Shown here: piece by piece, positions 1 through 7,736 of the stretch
How the letters are laid out: each line of letters starts with the position of its first letter
Numbering within the stretch: the stretch's first letter is position 1
From: Selenomonas sputigena
GTDB taxonomy: Bacteria; Bacillota; Negativicutes; Selenomonadales; Selenomonadaceae
Assembly (NCBI RefSeq): GCF_026015965.1
Contig: NZ_CP110383.1
Span: forward strand, 839,808-903,807
DNA: 64,000 nt
Direction: 5' to 3'
Made by a program: the position numbers and the translations under genes
Notes under the pieces: generated by a model
The model's database searches: none
The model's input: only the letters and a program-made list of their open reading frames with translations
What the model was told of the DNA's origin: nothing

Positions 1-923
1 CCGACGCTTCCTACATGCTGAATCCCGAAGTCAAGGATGCGACGCCGGCTCTCCTTGAGGCGTCGGAAATCGGCGTCTTGAAGTATGAAAACCCCAAGAT
101 GCAGAATCTCCCGAACAAGGACGCCATCCTCGTCATGAGCTTTGGCACGACCTTCAAGGATTCGCGCGAAAAGACGATCGAGGCGACGGTCAAGGCGATT
201 CAGGCGGCTCATCCGAACGTGAAGGTTGAGCTGGCATTTACTTCGCATATCATCGTAGACCGCATCAAGGCGAAGGAAGGTCTCGATATTCCAACACCGG
301 AGGCGGCGCTGCAGCAGCTCAAGAAGGACGGCTATACGCGCATTGCGCTGTGCTCGCTCGATGTCATTCCGGGCATGGAATATGCCTATGACAAGGCGAT
401 CTTCAATGAGTACAAGGGCAACTTCAAGAAGATGACGCTCGGCACGTCGCTCATCTACTGGCAGGGGCAGGAAAAGCAGCGCGATGACGTCGAATCTGCT
501 CTGAAGGCGCTTTCGACGCAGTTCCCCGAGGTTGCTGACGATGAAGCCGTCCTCGTCATGGCGCATGGCACGCCGCATCCGGCAAACGCTTATTATGCCG
601 TAATTCAGGATGGCATCAACAAGATGCAGCTCAAGAATACGTTCATCTATACGGTCGAGGGCTGGCCGAGCCTTGAGGACATTATCCCCGAGCTTAAGGC
701 GAAGGGCATCAAGTCCGTCACGCTCATGCCGATGATGATGGTCGCCGGCGATCATGCGAACAACGACATGGCGGGCGATGACCCGGATTCGCACAAGTCC
801 GTTCTCATGAAGGCTGGCTTCAAGGTCAACACCTACATTCATGGTCTTGGTGAGAACAAGGCGATTCGCAGTCTCTTTGTCGAGCGTGCGAATGAGTCGT
901 GGGATATGCTCGAAGCCAAGTAA
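1..923 (+). CDS. cbiK: Sirohydrochlorin cobaltochelatase CbiK family, 5' end outside window
   Basis: Anaerobic (early cobalt insertion) type chelatase that loads Co2+, or another divalent metal, into sirohydrochlorin or a related tetrapyrrole. The frame is open from base 3 (D-A-S-Y before the first Met at 15), so the true start, and perhaps a signal peptide, lies upstream of the window. The two metal-site histidines of the family are visible at residues 184 (in MAHGTPHPAN) and 247 (in AGDHANND), counted from Met15. The two-domain chelatase fold with the N-terminal VMSFGTT motif is clear. A terminator follows. Periplasmic versus cytoplasmic location cannot be judged without the N-terminus. Confidence 0.9.
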   Translation, partial: DASYMLNPEVKDATPALLEASEIGVLKYENPKMQNLPNKDAILVMSFGTTFKDSREKTIEATVKAIQAAHPNVKVELAFTSHIIVDRIKAKEGLDIPTPEAALQQLKKDGYTRIALCSLDVIPGMEYAYDKAIFNEYKGNFKKMTLGTSLIYWQGQEKQRDDVESALKALSTQFPEVADDEAVLVMAHGTPHPANAYYAVIQDGINKMQLKNTFIYTVEGWPSLEDIIPELKAKGIKSVTLMPMMMVAGDHANNDMAGDDPDSHKSVLMKAGFKVNTYIHGLGENKAIRSLFVERANESWDMLEAK

Positions 924-950
924 GAAGCCTAACACATCTCCTTTCAATAA

Positions 951-984
951 AAGAACGCCGCTCGGCTTGCCGAGCGGCGTTCTT
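951..984. terminator. Terminator between convergent cbiK and 1044-1436 gene
   Basis: Perfect 14-bp arms at 951-964 and 971-984 around a 6-nt loop. The T-rich side is on the minus strand (complement of 943-951), so it can end the minus-strand operon as well as cbiK. Confidence 0.8.
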
Positions 985-1043
985 GCGTCAATTGTGGAAA
1001 CGGGAAATTATCGGTCTTGCGCGGCCGAGATTTGCGGTTTCCC

Positions 1044-1436
1044 TTAAATGTGGAAGAAATTCATCATCCGCATCGCGAGCTTCTTTGGTTCGGCGTCCTT
1101 GTTGCGCAGCAGGTAGGCGAGGGAGCCGGCAAAGAAGAAGGCAGAGATGGGGACAAAGCGCCGTCCCTTTCTGAAGTTCGCCCAGACGAGGAGCTTCTGG
1201 AAAAGCGTCTCAATGTCCGTGCGTGTACCGTTGTATCTTTTCATGATGCGCCGCAGCCGCCAGTCCGATGTGCAGTAGGCATAGATCGTGTCGATGAGCG
1301 CAGGATCGTTAGGCCGGTCGATGTACTCGTTGATGAGCGAGTTGACGAGCGTCGAACGCTTGAGCGAGCGGCGCATCTGCAGAATGAAGAGGGCGGTGAG
1401 GAGGCCGAGGGCTATGAGGAGAAGTGTGTTCAGCAT
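1044..1436 (-). CDS. Small membrane protein of unknown function
   Basis: 130 aa, not recognised. An N-terminal hydrophobic helix (residues about 4-20) is followed by a basic, soluble middle part and a second hydrophobic stretch near residues 93-110. It starts at ATG 1436 with a GAGG Shine-Dalgarno site a few bases upstream. It is the third gene of a minus-strand trio behind a HigB-like toxin and an antitoxin-like protein, and only about 24 bp separate it from the latter, so co-transcription is likely. Nothing in the sequence ties it to toxin function. Confidence 0.6.
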   Translation of the reverse strand: MLNTLLLIALGLLTALFILQMRRSLKRSTLVNSLINEYIDRPNDPALIDTIYAYCTSDWRLRRIMKRYNGTRTDIETLFQKLLVWANFRKGRRFVPISAFFFAGSLAYLLRNKDAEPKKLAMRMMNFFHI

Positions 1437-1460
1437 ATGGATTCCTCGCGTGTGTTCGGA

Positions 1461-1649
1461 CTATACGGGAATGACAGTTCGGCTCTTGCGCGGTGGGTGC
1501 GGAGCGTTCGAAGCCGTGGGCTTTTCGGTATGGGCGAGTGCGTCCTGTCGTGCAAGCTGCTCCTGATACCAGCCTTCGAGTGCATCGTATTCACGTTTGA
1601 AGGCTGGGTCTTTGAGCTGTTCTTCAAGAAATTCTTCCCAAGTTGTCAT
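1461..1649 (-). CDS. HigA-like antitoxin N-terminal fragment lacking the HTH domain
   Basis: 62 aa. The first 25 residues (MTTWEEFLEEQLKDPAFKRE and following) match the usual N-terminal leader of HigA/XRE-type antitoxins encoded beside Gp49-like toxins. Where the family goes on into a helix-turn-helix, this protein turns into a Pro/Arg/Ser-rich tail and stops. Its ATG overlaps the toxin stop (TAATG at 1649), the normal toxin-first coupling. It could still contact the toxin but should not bind DNA through an HTH. Either it is a shortened antitoxin or the operon is decaying. Family assignment rests on the leader only. Confidence 0.55.
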   Translation of the reverse strand: MTTWEEFLEEQLKDPAFKREYDALEGWYQEQLARQDALAHTEKPTASNAPHPPRKSRTVIPV

Positions 1650-1990
1650 TAGGGATTCCTCCTTTTATAGTCATCACGATATCGTTTTGCTCGTTCAAGT
1701 TCATGCAATGGCGTTTTCTGTGTTTTTTTAGCAAAGCCATTTGTTAGAACGGCGGTGTTTCCGATAAAAAAGAAGTAGAGGATGCGTGTCGTATTATTGC
1801 CTAGAATCGTTCGCAGCTCAAAGATTCCATCGCCCAGACTTTTTGATGCCGGGGCACGGAGATTATGACCTTTTGCTCGCAGTTGGTCTACGGTACGGGC
1901 GACTTTCGCTCGCATGTTTGGTTCTAAAGAGAGTAGAAATTCTTTTGCAGGCTCAGAGCCGTCCTCTTTCTGATAGAAAGTGATGTTCAT
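1649..1990 (-). CDS. RelE/HigB-like toxin (phage Gp49-like family)
   Basis: 113 aa, starting at ATG 1990 (MNITFYQKEDG) behind GGAG; a longer frame reading to 2065 would run into the promoter. Family members are ribosome-dependent mRNA interferases that inhibit translation. Visible family features are an N-terminal beta strand followed by SEPAKEFL, the basic helix MRAKVARTVDQLRAKG, the ELRTI strand with a downstream RILYF strand, and the C-terminal KKTQKTPLHELERAKRYRDDY block. It is coupled to a truncated antitoxin. An inverted repeat overlaps its promoter -10, suggesting autoregulation. Confidence 0.8.
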   Translation of the reverse strand: MNITFYQKEDGSEPAKEFLLSLEPNMRAKVARTVDQLRAKGHNLRAPASKSLGDGIFELRTILGNNTTRILYFFFIGNTAVLTNGFAKKTQKTPLHELERAKRYRDDYKRRNP

Positions 1991-2063
1991 CAAGAATCTC
2001 CTATAGTTGTATGCTGTGAAGAGCAAAATTCCTGTCTTTACTATATCATAAACCGTACCCGAC

Positions 2064-2084
2064 ATAAAGTCTGACCGACTTTAT
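2064..2084. promoter_or_regulatory. Inverted repeat over toxin promoter, probable operator
   Basis: Arms ATAAAGTC (2064-2071) and GACTTTAT (2077-2084) are perfectly complementary around TGACC. The right arm overlaps the minus-strand -10 (TATAAA, 2080-2085). The position suits autorepression by a toxin-antitoxin complex, but the visible antitoxin lacks an HTH, so the binding protein is unknown. Confidence 0.5.
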
Positions 2085-2108
2085 ATTCTCTCGAAAATAA
2101 TTGATCAA
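2080..2108 (-). promoter_or_regulatory. Promoter for the toxin/antitoxin operon
   Basis: On the minus strand, -35 TTGATC (2108-2103), a 17-bp spacer and -10 TATAAA (2085-2080). The -35 coincides with the first heptad of the clpB operator, so both divergent promoters share control DNA. Confidence 0.5.
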
Positions 2109-2137
2109 AAGGTCAAAAATTATTTGACTTTTTGACT
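2103..2137. promoter_or_regulatory. Four-heptad palindromic operator at clpB (CtsR-like half sites)
   Basis: Heptads GATCAAA (2103-2109), GGTCAAA (2111-2117), TTTGACT (2123-2129) and TTTGACT (2131-2137). They form two direct repeats of period 8 facing each other, with an exact dyad centre at 2120. The heptad is the CtsR half site (RGTCAAA), but the known CtsR site is a direct repeat with a 3-bp gap, so the geometry differs. The right half covers the clpB -35. Confidence 0.7.
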
Positions 2138-2151
2138 TTTAGCGTTATAAT
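2124..2151 (+). promoter_or_regulatory. clpB promoter
   Basis: -35 TTGACT (2124-2129), 16-bp spacer, -10 TATAAT (2146-2151). A second TTGACT at 2132-2137 belongs to the operator. A leader of about 70 nt with AGGAGG precedes the ATG at 2229. Confidence 0.75.
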
Positions 2152-2228
2152 AAGAAATAACGAGGCGAGGTGAAAGACGCCTTGTACTTTCTTAGGAAAT
2201 CATCATTGATATATAGGAGGAAGAAATT

Positions 2229-4802
2229 ATGGGTGAAGAAAGATATACGGAGAAAGCTTTAGCGGCGATGCAGACGGCGCAGCAGGCGGCGGCCATGCGC
2301 TATCAGCAGGAAATCACGTCGGCGCATCTGCTCTATGCGCTCGTGCAGGAGCCGGAGGGACTGCTTGCAACGATCTTCGAGGACTGCGACACGGATCAGG
2401 CGATGCTGCGCGCGCGGCTGGAACAGGAGCTTAGCAAACTGCCAAGCGTCAAGGGGCAGGATCGTCTGACGATGGGCATGGACATGGTGCGCGTCATTGG
2501 CAGAGCGCAGGAATATGCAAAGAGCATGAAGGACGACTACATCAGTACGGAACATCTGCTGCTCGGCGTTGCCGCTGACGGCAGCAATGAGGTGCAGGAG
2601 ATCTGCCGCCAGTTCGGGCTTACGAAGAGCAGCGTCATGAATGCCGTCAAGAAGAACCGCAAGCAGAACGTCACGAGCGGCAATCCTGAGGAGGGCTACA
2701 AGTCGCTCGAAAAGTACGGGCGCGATCTCACGGATGCGGCGAAGAAGGGCAAGATCGATCCCGTGATCGGCCGCGATGAGGAGATTCGCCGTACGATTGA
2801 GATCCTGACGCGCCGCACGAAGAACAATCCTGTGCTCATTGGCGAGCCGGGCGTCGGCAAGACGGCGATTGTTGAGGGGCTTGCGCGTCGCATCGTGGCG
2901 GGTGACGTGCCTGAATCGCTGAAGAACAAGACACTCTACTCGCTCGACATGGGTTCTCTCGTTGCGGGCGCAAAGTTCCGTGGCGAATTCGAGGAACGCT
3001 TGAAGGCCGTCTTGAACGAGATCGCGAAGTCGGACGGTCAGATCCTGCTCTTCATCGACGAGGTGCATACGGTCGTCGGCGCGGGCGCAGCCGAGGGTGC
3101 GATGGACGCGGGCAATTTGTTGAAGCCGATGCTCGCGCGCGGCGAACTGCGCTGCATCGGCGCGACGACCTTGAGCGAGTACCGCAAGTACATCGAGAAG
3201 GATGCGGCTCTTGAGCGCCGCTTCCAGCCGGTCATGGTCAGTGAGCCGACGGTCGAGGACACGATTTCGATCCTGCGCGGCATCAAGGAGCGCTACGAGG
3301 TGCATCACGGTGTGCGCATCCGCGACAATGCGCTCCTGGCGGCGGCGACGCTTTCTGACCGTTACATTTCGGACAGGTTCCTGCCCGACAAGGCGATCGA
3401 CCTTGTGGATGAGGCAGCGGCAAAGCTGCGTACGGAAATCGAGTCGATGCCGCAGCCGCTGGATGAGGCGCGGCGCAAGATCATGCAGCTTGAGATTGCC
3501 GAGCAGGCGCTGAAGAAGGAGACGGACGACGCCTCGAAGGAAAAGCTCGCGCATGTAACCGAGGAGAAGGAGGAACTGCAGAAGAAGGAAAAGGAACTCA
3601 AGGACAAGTGGGAGGCGGAGAAGCAGGCGATCCTGCGCGTGCGTGCCGTCAAGAAGGAGATCGATCAGGTCAAAAACGAGATGGAACTTGCCGAGCGCGA
3701 CTACGACTTGAGCCGCCTGTCCGAGCTTCGCTACGGCAAGTTGCCGACCTTGGAGAAGCAGCTTAAGGAAGAGGAGGATGCCTTGGCGAAGAAGGCGGAG
3801 GACGATCATCTGCTCAAGGAGGAGGTCAGCGAGGAGGACATCGCCGAAGTCGTGAGTCGCTGGACGGGCATCCCCGTCTCGAAGATGCTCACGGGCGAGC
3901 GCGAAAAACTCTTGCGCCTCGAAGATGTATTGCATGAGCGCGTCGTCGGACAGGACGAGGCTGTGCGCGTCGTCAGCGAGGCAATCTTGCGGGCGCGTGC
4001 GGGCATCAAAGATCCGAACCGCCCGATCGGCTCGTTCATTTTCCTCGGCCCGACGGGTGTCGGCAAGACGGAACTGGCGAAGACTTTGGCGGAGGCGCTT
4101 TTCGACGATGAGCGCAGCATGATCCGCATCGACATGTCGGAGTACATGGAGAAGCATTCCGTGGCGAGGCTCATCGGAGCGCCTCCGGGCTACGTCGGCT
4201 ACGAGGAGGGCGGACAGCTCACAGAAGCCGTGCGCCGTCGTCCCTACAGCGTCATCTTGCTCGACGAGATCGAGAAGGCGCATCGCGACGTGTTCAACGT
4301 GCTCCTTCAGATTCTGGACGATGGCCGCCTGACGGATGGCAAGGGGCGCGTCGTGAACTTCAAGAACACCGTCATCATCATGACGAGCAACCTTGGATCG
4401 CACGAGATTCTTAACAAGGACTTCGAGGAAGCGCAGACGGCAGTCAAGGAGCTTTTGAAAGAGTACTTCCGTCCTGAGTTTTTGAACCGTGTCGATGATA
4501 TCGTCGTGTTCAAGGGTCTCGCGCGTGAGCAGGTCAAGGCGATCGCCAAGCTCCTGCTGGAGAGCCTTTCTAAGCGTCTCCAGCACCAGGTGGGCATCAC
4601 GCTCTCGTGGACGGAGGACGCCTTGGAGTTGCTGGCGAATCAGGGATTCGAGCCGAACTTCGGCGCGCGTCCGCTGCGCCGCTTGATTTCGCACAAGGTG
4701 GAAACGGCACTGTCGAAGGAGATCATCAAGGGCGAAGCGAAGGAAGGAGATGTCGTCGAGATCGGCGCAGAAGGCGGCGAGTTCACGTTCAAGACGCTTT
4801 GA
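2229..4802 (+). CDS. clpB: ATP-dependent disaggregase ClpB
   Basis: 857 aa, full family length. Hexameric AAA+ chaperone that pulls polypeptides out of aggregates together with DnaK. Order: N-terminal Clp repeat domain (about 1-145), first AAA+ module with Walker A GEPGVGKT at 205-212, long charged coiled-coil middle domain (about 400-530), second AAA+ module with GPTGVGKT at 607-614, and a C-terminal ClpB small domain. The presence of the middle domain and lack of a ClpP-binding loop I could recognise favour ClpB over ClpC/ClpA. A start at 2229 is fixed by AGGAGG seven bases upstream. Monocistronic: own promoter, heat-shock-like operator and a strong terminator. Confidence 0.97.
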   Translation: MGEERYTEKALAAMQTAQQAAAMRYQQEITSAHLLYALVQEPEGLLATIFEDCDTDQAMLRARLEQELSKLPSVKGQDRLTMGMDMVRVIGRAQEYAKSMKDDYISTEHLLLGVAADGSNEVQEICRQFGLTKSSVMNAVKKNRKQNVTSGNPEEGYKSLEKYGRDLTDAAKKGKIDPVIGRDEEIRRTIEILTRRTKNNPVLIGEPGVGKTAIVEGLARRIVAGDVPESLKNKTLYSLDMGSLVAGAKFRGEFEERLKAVLNEIAKSDGQILLFIDEVHTVVGAGAAEGAMDAGNLLKPMLARGELRCIGATTLSEYRKYIEKDAALERRFQPVMVSEPTVEDTISILRGIKERYEVHHGVRIRDNALLAAATLSDRYISDRFLPDKAIDLVDEAAAKLRTEIESMPQPLDEARRKIMQLEIAEQALKKETDDASKEKLAHVTEEKEELQKKEKELKDKWEAEKQAILRVRAVKKEIDQVKNEMELAERDYDLSRLSELRYGKLPTLEKQLKEEEDALAKKAEDDHLLKEEVSEEDIAEVVSRWTGIPVSKMLTGEREKLLRLEDVLHERVVGQDEAVRVVSEAILRARAGIKDPNRPIGSFIFLGPTGVGKTELAKTLAEALFDDERSMIRIDMSEYMEKHSVARLIGAPPGYVGYEEGGQLTEAVRRRPYSVILLDEIEKAHRDVFNVLLQILDDGRLTDGKGRVVNFKNTVIIMTSNLGSHEILNKDFEEAQTAVKELLKEYFRPEFLNRVDDIVVFKGLAREQVKAIAKLLLESLSKRLQHQVGITLSWTEDALELLANQGFEPNFGARPLRRLISHKVETALSKEIIKGEAKEGDVVEIGAEGGEFTFKTL

Positions 4803-4809
4803 GGAAAAA

Positions 4810-4850
4810 AGCAAAAAAGATGGGAGGCGGATGCCTCCCATCTTTTTGCT
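4810..4850 (+). terminator. clpB intrinsic terminator
   Basis: Arms AGATGGGAGGC (4818-4828) and GCCTCCCATCT (4833-4843) with a GGAT loop, extended by an A-run/T-run (TTTTT from 4843). Confidence 0.9.
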
Positions 4851-4925
4851 TTTTATGAAGGAAAACGGATCTTAGATAAGAAAAAAATAAAATTTGAAAA
4901 AAGTATGGCGGTTAGTCCTATGTGA

Positions 4926-4934
4926 TGTTATAAT
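4926..4934 (+). promoter_or_regulatory. Extended -10 promoter for first HD-GYP-like gene
   Basis: TGT followed by TATAAT (4929-4934). No good -35 lies 16-18 bp upstream, so it is an extended -10 promoter. Confidence 0.55.
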
Positions 4935-4978
4935 AGGATAAACAAACTAGTGAGGTGCGAAGAAGGGATGAATTTATC

Positions 4979-6295
4979 GTGAAGCTGAAAAAGTATCCGG
5001 TAAGTCAGTTGCAGGAAGGAATGGTTATTGGCAGAGGTATTTCTGAAGAGGATATGACGGTCATTTTGTCGGAAGGGACGGTTCTTGATCGTCAGATGAT
5101 TTCTTTGCTGGAAAGCCGCGACGTATACTTCGTTCATGTACGTGACGATATCGCGCCTGTGCCCCTTGGGCATCAGGTTGACAATGTGAAAACCGCTCTG
5201 GCGGATGTGGCGGCGGCCTTGGGCGGCTCGCAGGCAAAGTCCGAGAGAGTTCCCTTGCCCACGCTGAACGTCATGCCTGAAGCGTCTTCTCCTGACAAGG
5301 ACGCCGCCTTGGCGGAATTCATGCGAGAGGTGGCGGACACCGTTGCCGTGAAACCTGTGATTCGTCGGAGGGCTGCCCGTTCTGTCGTGCAGACGGGGAT
5401 TGCCCCCCAAAAGGACGCCTCTCTTGAGGCCGCTTATGTGAGCCAGTACAAGGATCTTTGGCTCAATCTCTCGATGCTTTACGAAACGACGCGCACGAGC
5501 GGGCACATCGACAAGGCGGCGGTGGAGATCCTCGCGCAGCAGGTTCTGCCGCTTTGCTCAAGCGCCAAGGCGATGACGCACATTTACAATGTGAGGATGA
5601 AGGGCGACTACGCGCTTCATCACAGCGTGCGCGTCGCCATTCTCGCAGGCCTCATGGGGCAATGGCTAAAGATGTTGCAGCGCGATCGGCTGCGTCTCGT
5701 CATGGCGGCTCTCCTTCTTGATATTGGCTCCACACGCATAGCACCGGGGTTTCTTAAAAAGGTGGGCAGCTATACGAAGGAGGATCGCATGCTCATGCAG
5801 AAGCACACGCGCCTCGGTCATGCGCTCGTCATGAACTCGGCATTCGCTTCAGATGCGCAGATTGCGGGAGCGGTGCTGCAGCATCATGAGCGAAATGACG
5901 GCTCGGGCTATCCGGATGCCGTAAAGAAGGAGCAGATCTGTGACTTTGCACGCATCCTTGCCGTTCTCGACAGTTACGATGCGATGACTTCGAGACGCTC
6001 CTACGCCAAGAGGCGTTCGCCCTTCGACGTCTTTTCGGCGTTGTCCGATGAATTTGTCGCAAACCATCTCGATGCGGCTTATGGCCTGCCGTTCATCCGC
6101 CACGTCTGCAATTCATTGAACGGCAACTGGGTCAAACTCACGAACGGCGAGACGGGAAAGATCGTCTACATCGATGAATCGCGGCTCGATGCATTGCCAA
6201 TCGTGCAGACGATGGACGGCGCCTTTGTCGACCTCAATATGCTGAGCAGCATACGCATCGAGTCCATGCTCGCGAGCGAAGAGATGACACATTGA
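4979..6295 (+). CDS. HD-GYP-like domain protein 1 (degenerate HD motif)
   Basis: 438 aa from GTG 4979, chosen because the two paralogues downstream also begin at the equivalent M-(K)LKK; a GTG at 4955 is the alternative. An N-terminal domain (about 1-50, pattern L-x-x-GM-x-IGR) precedes a variable linker and a C-terminal HD-GYP region. HD-GYP proteins normally hydrolyse cyclic-di-GMP with a di- or tri-metal site. The GYP motif is intact (HHERNDGSGYP, 302-312), as are the H of MQKHTRLG and the D of LAVLDSYDAM. However, the HD dyad that should read HDIGK is LDIGS (L247-D248). Catalysis is therefore doubtful; a binding or regulatory role is possible. Confidence 0.8.
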   Translation: MKLKKYPVSQLQEGMVIGRGISEEDMTVILSEGTVLDRQMISLLESRDVYFVHVRDDIAPVPLGHQVDNVKTALADVAAALGGSQAKSERVPLPTLNVMPEASSPDKDAALAEFMREVADTVAVKPVIRRRAARSVVQTGIAPQKDASLEAAYVSQYKDLWLNLSMLYETTRTSGHIDKAAVEILAQQVLPLCSSAKAMTHIYNVRMKGDYALHHSVRVAILAGLMGQWLKMLQRDRLRLVMAALLLDIGSTRIAPGFLKKVGSYTKEDRMLMQKHTRLGHALVMNSAFASDAQIAGAVLQHHERNDGSGYPDAVKKEQICDFARILAVLDSYDAMTSRRSYAKRRSPFDVFSALSDEFVANHLDAAYGLPFIRHVCNSLNGNWVKLTNGETGKIVYIDESRLDALPIVQTMDGAFVDLNMLSSIRIESMLASEEMTH

Positions 6296-6319
6296 TAAAT
6301 TTTCTGCTCGCGGTGTTAT

Positions 6320-6361
6320 CTACTGAAAACAGTAGCATTTAGGAGGGAATCATGATATAAT
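6320..6361 (+). promoter_or_regulatory. Small hairpin and extended -10 promoter before second HD-GYP-like gene
   Basis: CTACTG-AAAA-CAGTAG hairpin (6320-6335), then TGA-TATAAT (TATAAT 6356-6361), an extended -10. It would give a leader of about 100 nt before ATG 6471, so the paralogue has its own transcription start. Confidence 0.45.
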
Positions 6362-6470
6362 CGAATGCGACGATTGTAGGGTTTTTTGTGAATAAAGGCA
6401 GTCGGATACCATCGGGCGCAGACGTTTCGATGACGTACTTGGCTGCTTCGCCATGGAAGGGTGCAGGATG

Positions 6471-7640
6471 ATGTTGAAGAAGTGTTCCATCGGCCGCCTG
6501 CGGGAAGGCATGATTCTTGGACGGGATGTATACAAGGACGATATGACAGTCCTTTTGGGCGAAGGAACGGTGCTCACGTCCAAGATGCTCGATTCCCTTG
6601 CCGATCACGACATCTTTTCCGTGTATATTCAGGCGGAGGACGAGGAGGAAGCGATCTCAGCGCCAAATCCGCCGTCGCTCGGGGAAGATGAGGAGCGAGG
6701 CGAGATTCCTGCCGAGGCAGATGAGAAGATTCCTGTGAAGGTTGCGCCGAAGAAGGAGCGACTTCAGGATGATTCCTATGTGCGGCAATATGACGAGGTT
6801 TTTGCCTTGCTGAAGAAGTTCTATGCTGCCACGAGGACGACCTCACGCATTGATGTGGAGACTGCTCGGTTGTTGACTCGGAAGTTTTTGCCGCTGTGTG
6901 AAAGTGCAAAGGCGATCGTGCAGATTTACAATATGGAGACGGAAGAGGATTATCGCCTCCACCATAGCATGCACATTGCCATTCTTGCGGGACTTATGGG
7001 GCAATTCCTCAAACTGCGTGCGTCGGAGAGGGACCGTCTCATTATGGCGGCCTTTCTCTTGGACATTGGTACGACGCGCATCGCGGCGGAATTCCTTGAG
7101 ATCCAGGGCTATTACAGCGATGCGGAGCGCAGGCTCATGCAGAAGCATGTGCGCTTAGGGCAGGAACTTCTTGCCCGGTCTGCGCTCGGGACGGATGAGC
7201 AGATTGTCGGCGCTGTACTGCAGCATCATGAGAGAAACGATGGATCGGGCTACCCGTCAAGACTGAAGAAGGAACAGATCTGCGGCTTTGCCCGCATCCT
7301 TGCTATCGTGGATATCTTTGACGCGATGGCTTCTAACCGCGTTTATAAGAGAAAGCGATCGCCTTTTGATGTATTTAAAATTCTTGCTGATGACATCTTG
7401 AAAGGTCGCCTGGATACGGAGTATGGCGTTTCGTTCATCCGCCATATCGGACAAGCCTTGAATGGCTGTTGGGTCAGGCTCAGTGATGGAGGTGTGGGCA
7501 AAATCGTCTATATCGATGAATCGCGCCTCGACGCATTGCCGGTCGTTCAGACAATGGAAGGGGAGTTCCTTGATCTCAACACGAACGGCAATATTAAGAT
7601 TGTGTCCTTGCTTACGAGTAATGAAGTACAGGGGGCATAA
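6471..7640 (+). CDS. HD-GYP-like domain protein 2 (degenerate HD motif)
   Basis: 389 aa from ATG 6471 (MLKKCSIGRL), with GAAGGG about 9 bases upstream; ATG 6453 and 6468 are in frame. Same architecture as its neighbours: short N-terminal L-x-x-GMILGRDVY domain, acidic/proline linker (about 65-95), HD-GYP region. The HD position reads LDIGT (L197-D198) instead of HDIGK, while HHERNDGSGYP is intact from 252. The C-terminal 60 residues (VRLSDGGVGKIVYIDESRLD) are nearly identical to copy 1, indicating recent duplication or gene conversion. Metal-dependent phosphodiesterase activity is uncertain. Confidence 0.8.
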   Translation: MLKKCSIGRLREGMILGRDVYKDDMTVLLGEGTVLTSKMLDSLADHDIFSVYIQAEDEEEAISAPNPPSLGEDEERGEIPAEADEKIPVKVAPKKERLQDDSYVRQYDEVFALLKKFYAATRTTSRIDVETARLLTRKFLPLCESAKAIVQIYNMETEEDYRLHHSMHIAILAGLMGQFLKLRASERDRLIMAAFLLDIGTTRIAAEFLEIQGYYSDAERRLMQKHVRLGQELLARSALGTDEQIVGAVLQHHERNDGSGYPSRLKKEQICGFARILAIVDIFDAMASNRVYKRKRSPFDVFKILADDILKGRLDTEYGVSFIRHIGQALNGCWVRLSDGGVGKIVYIDESRLDALPVVQTMEGEFLDLNTNGNIKIVSLLTSNEVQGA

Positions 7641-7736
7641 GATTTATTGTTGTTGCTTTGAAGATTTGCCGAGGAATTTTTGCATGAGAATAAATTCTTC
7701 CGCAATTTGCAGCGATCTGCAAGGGAGTGCAAGTGG

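Noticed and set aside
2085-2228. CIRCE (HrcA) element before clpB
   Set aside because: No TTAGCACTC/GAGTGCTAA arms; the dyad present is of TCAAA heptads.
2259-4841. 860-aa open frame antisense to clpB
   Set aside because: Shadow of the GC-rich clpB codons: Arg/Leu-rich, no family, and clpB is certain.
6362-6470. Cyclic-di-GMP riboswitch in leader of second HD-GYP-like gene
   Set aside because: Context was tempting but I could not find the conserved GEMM core or paired stems.
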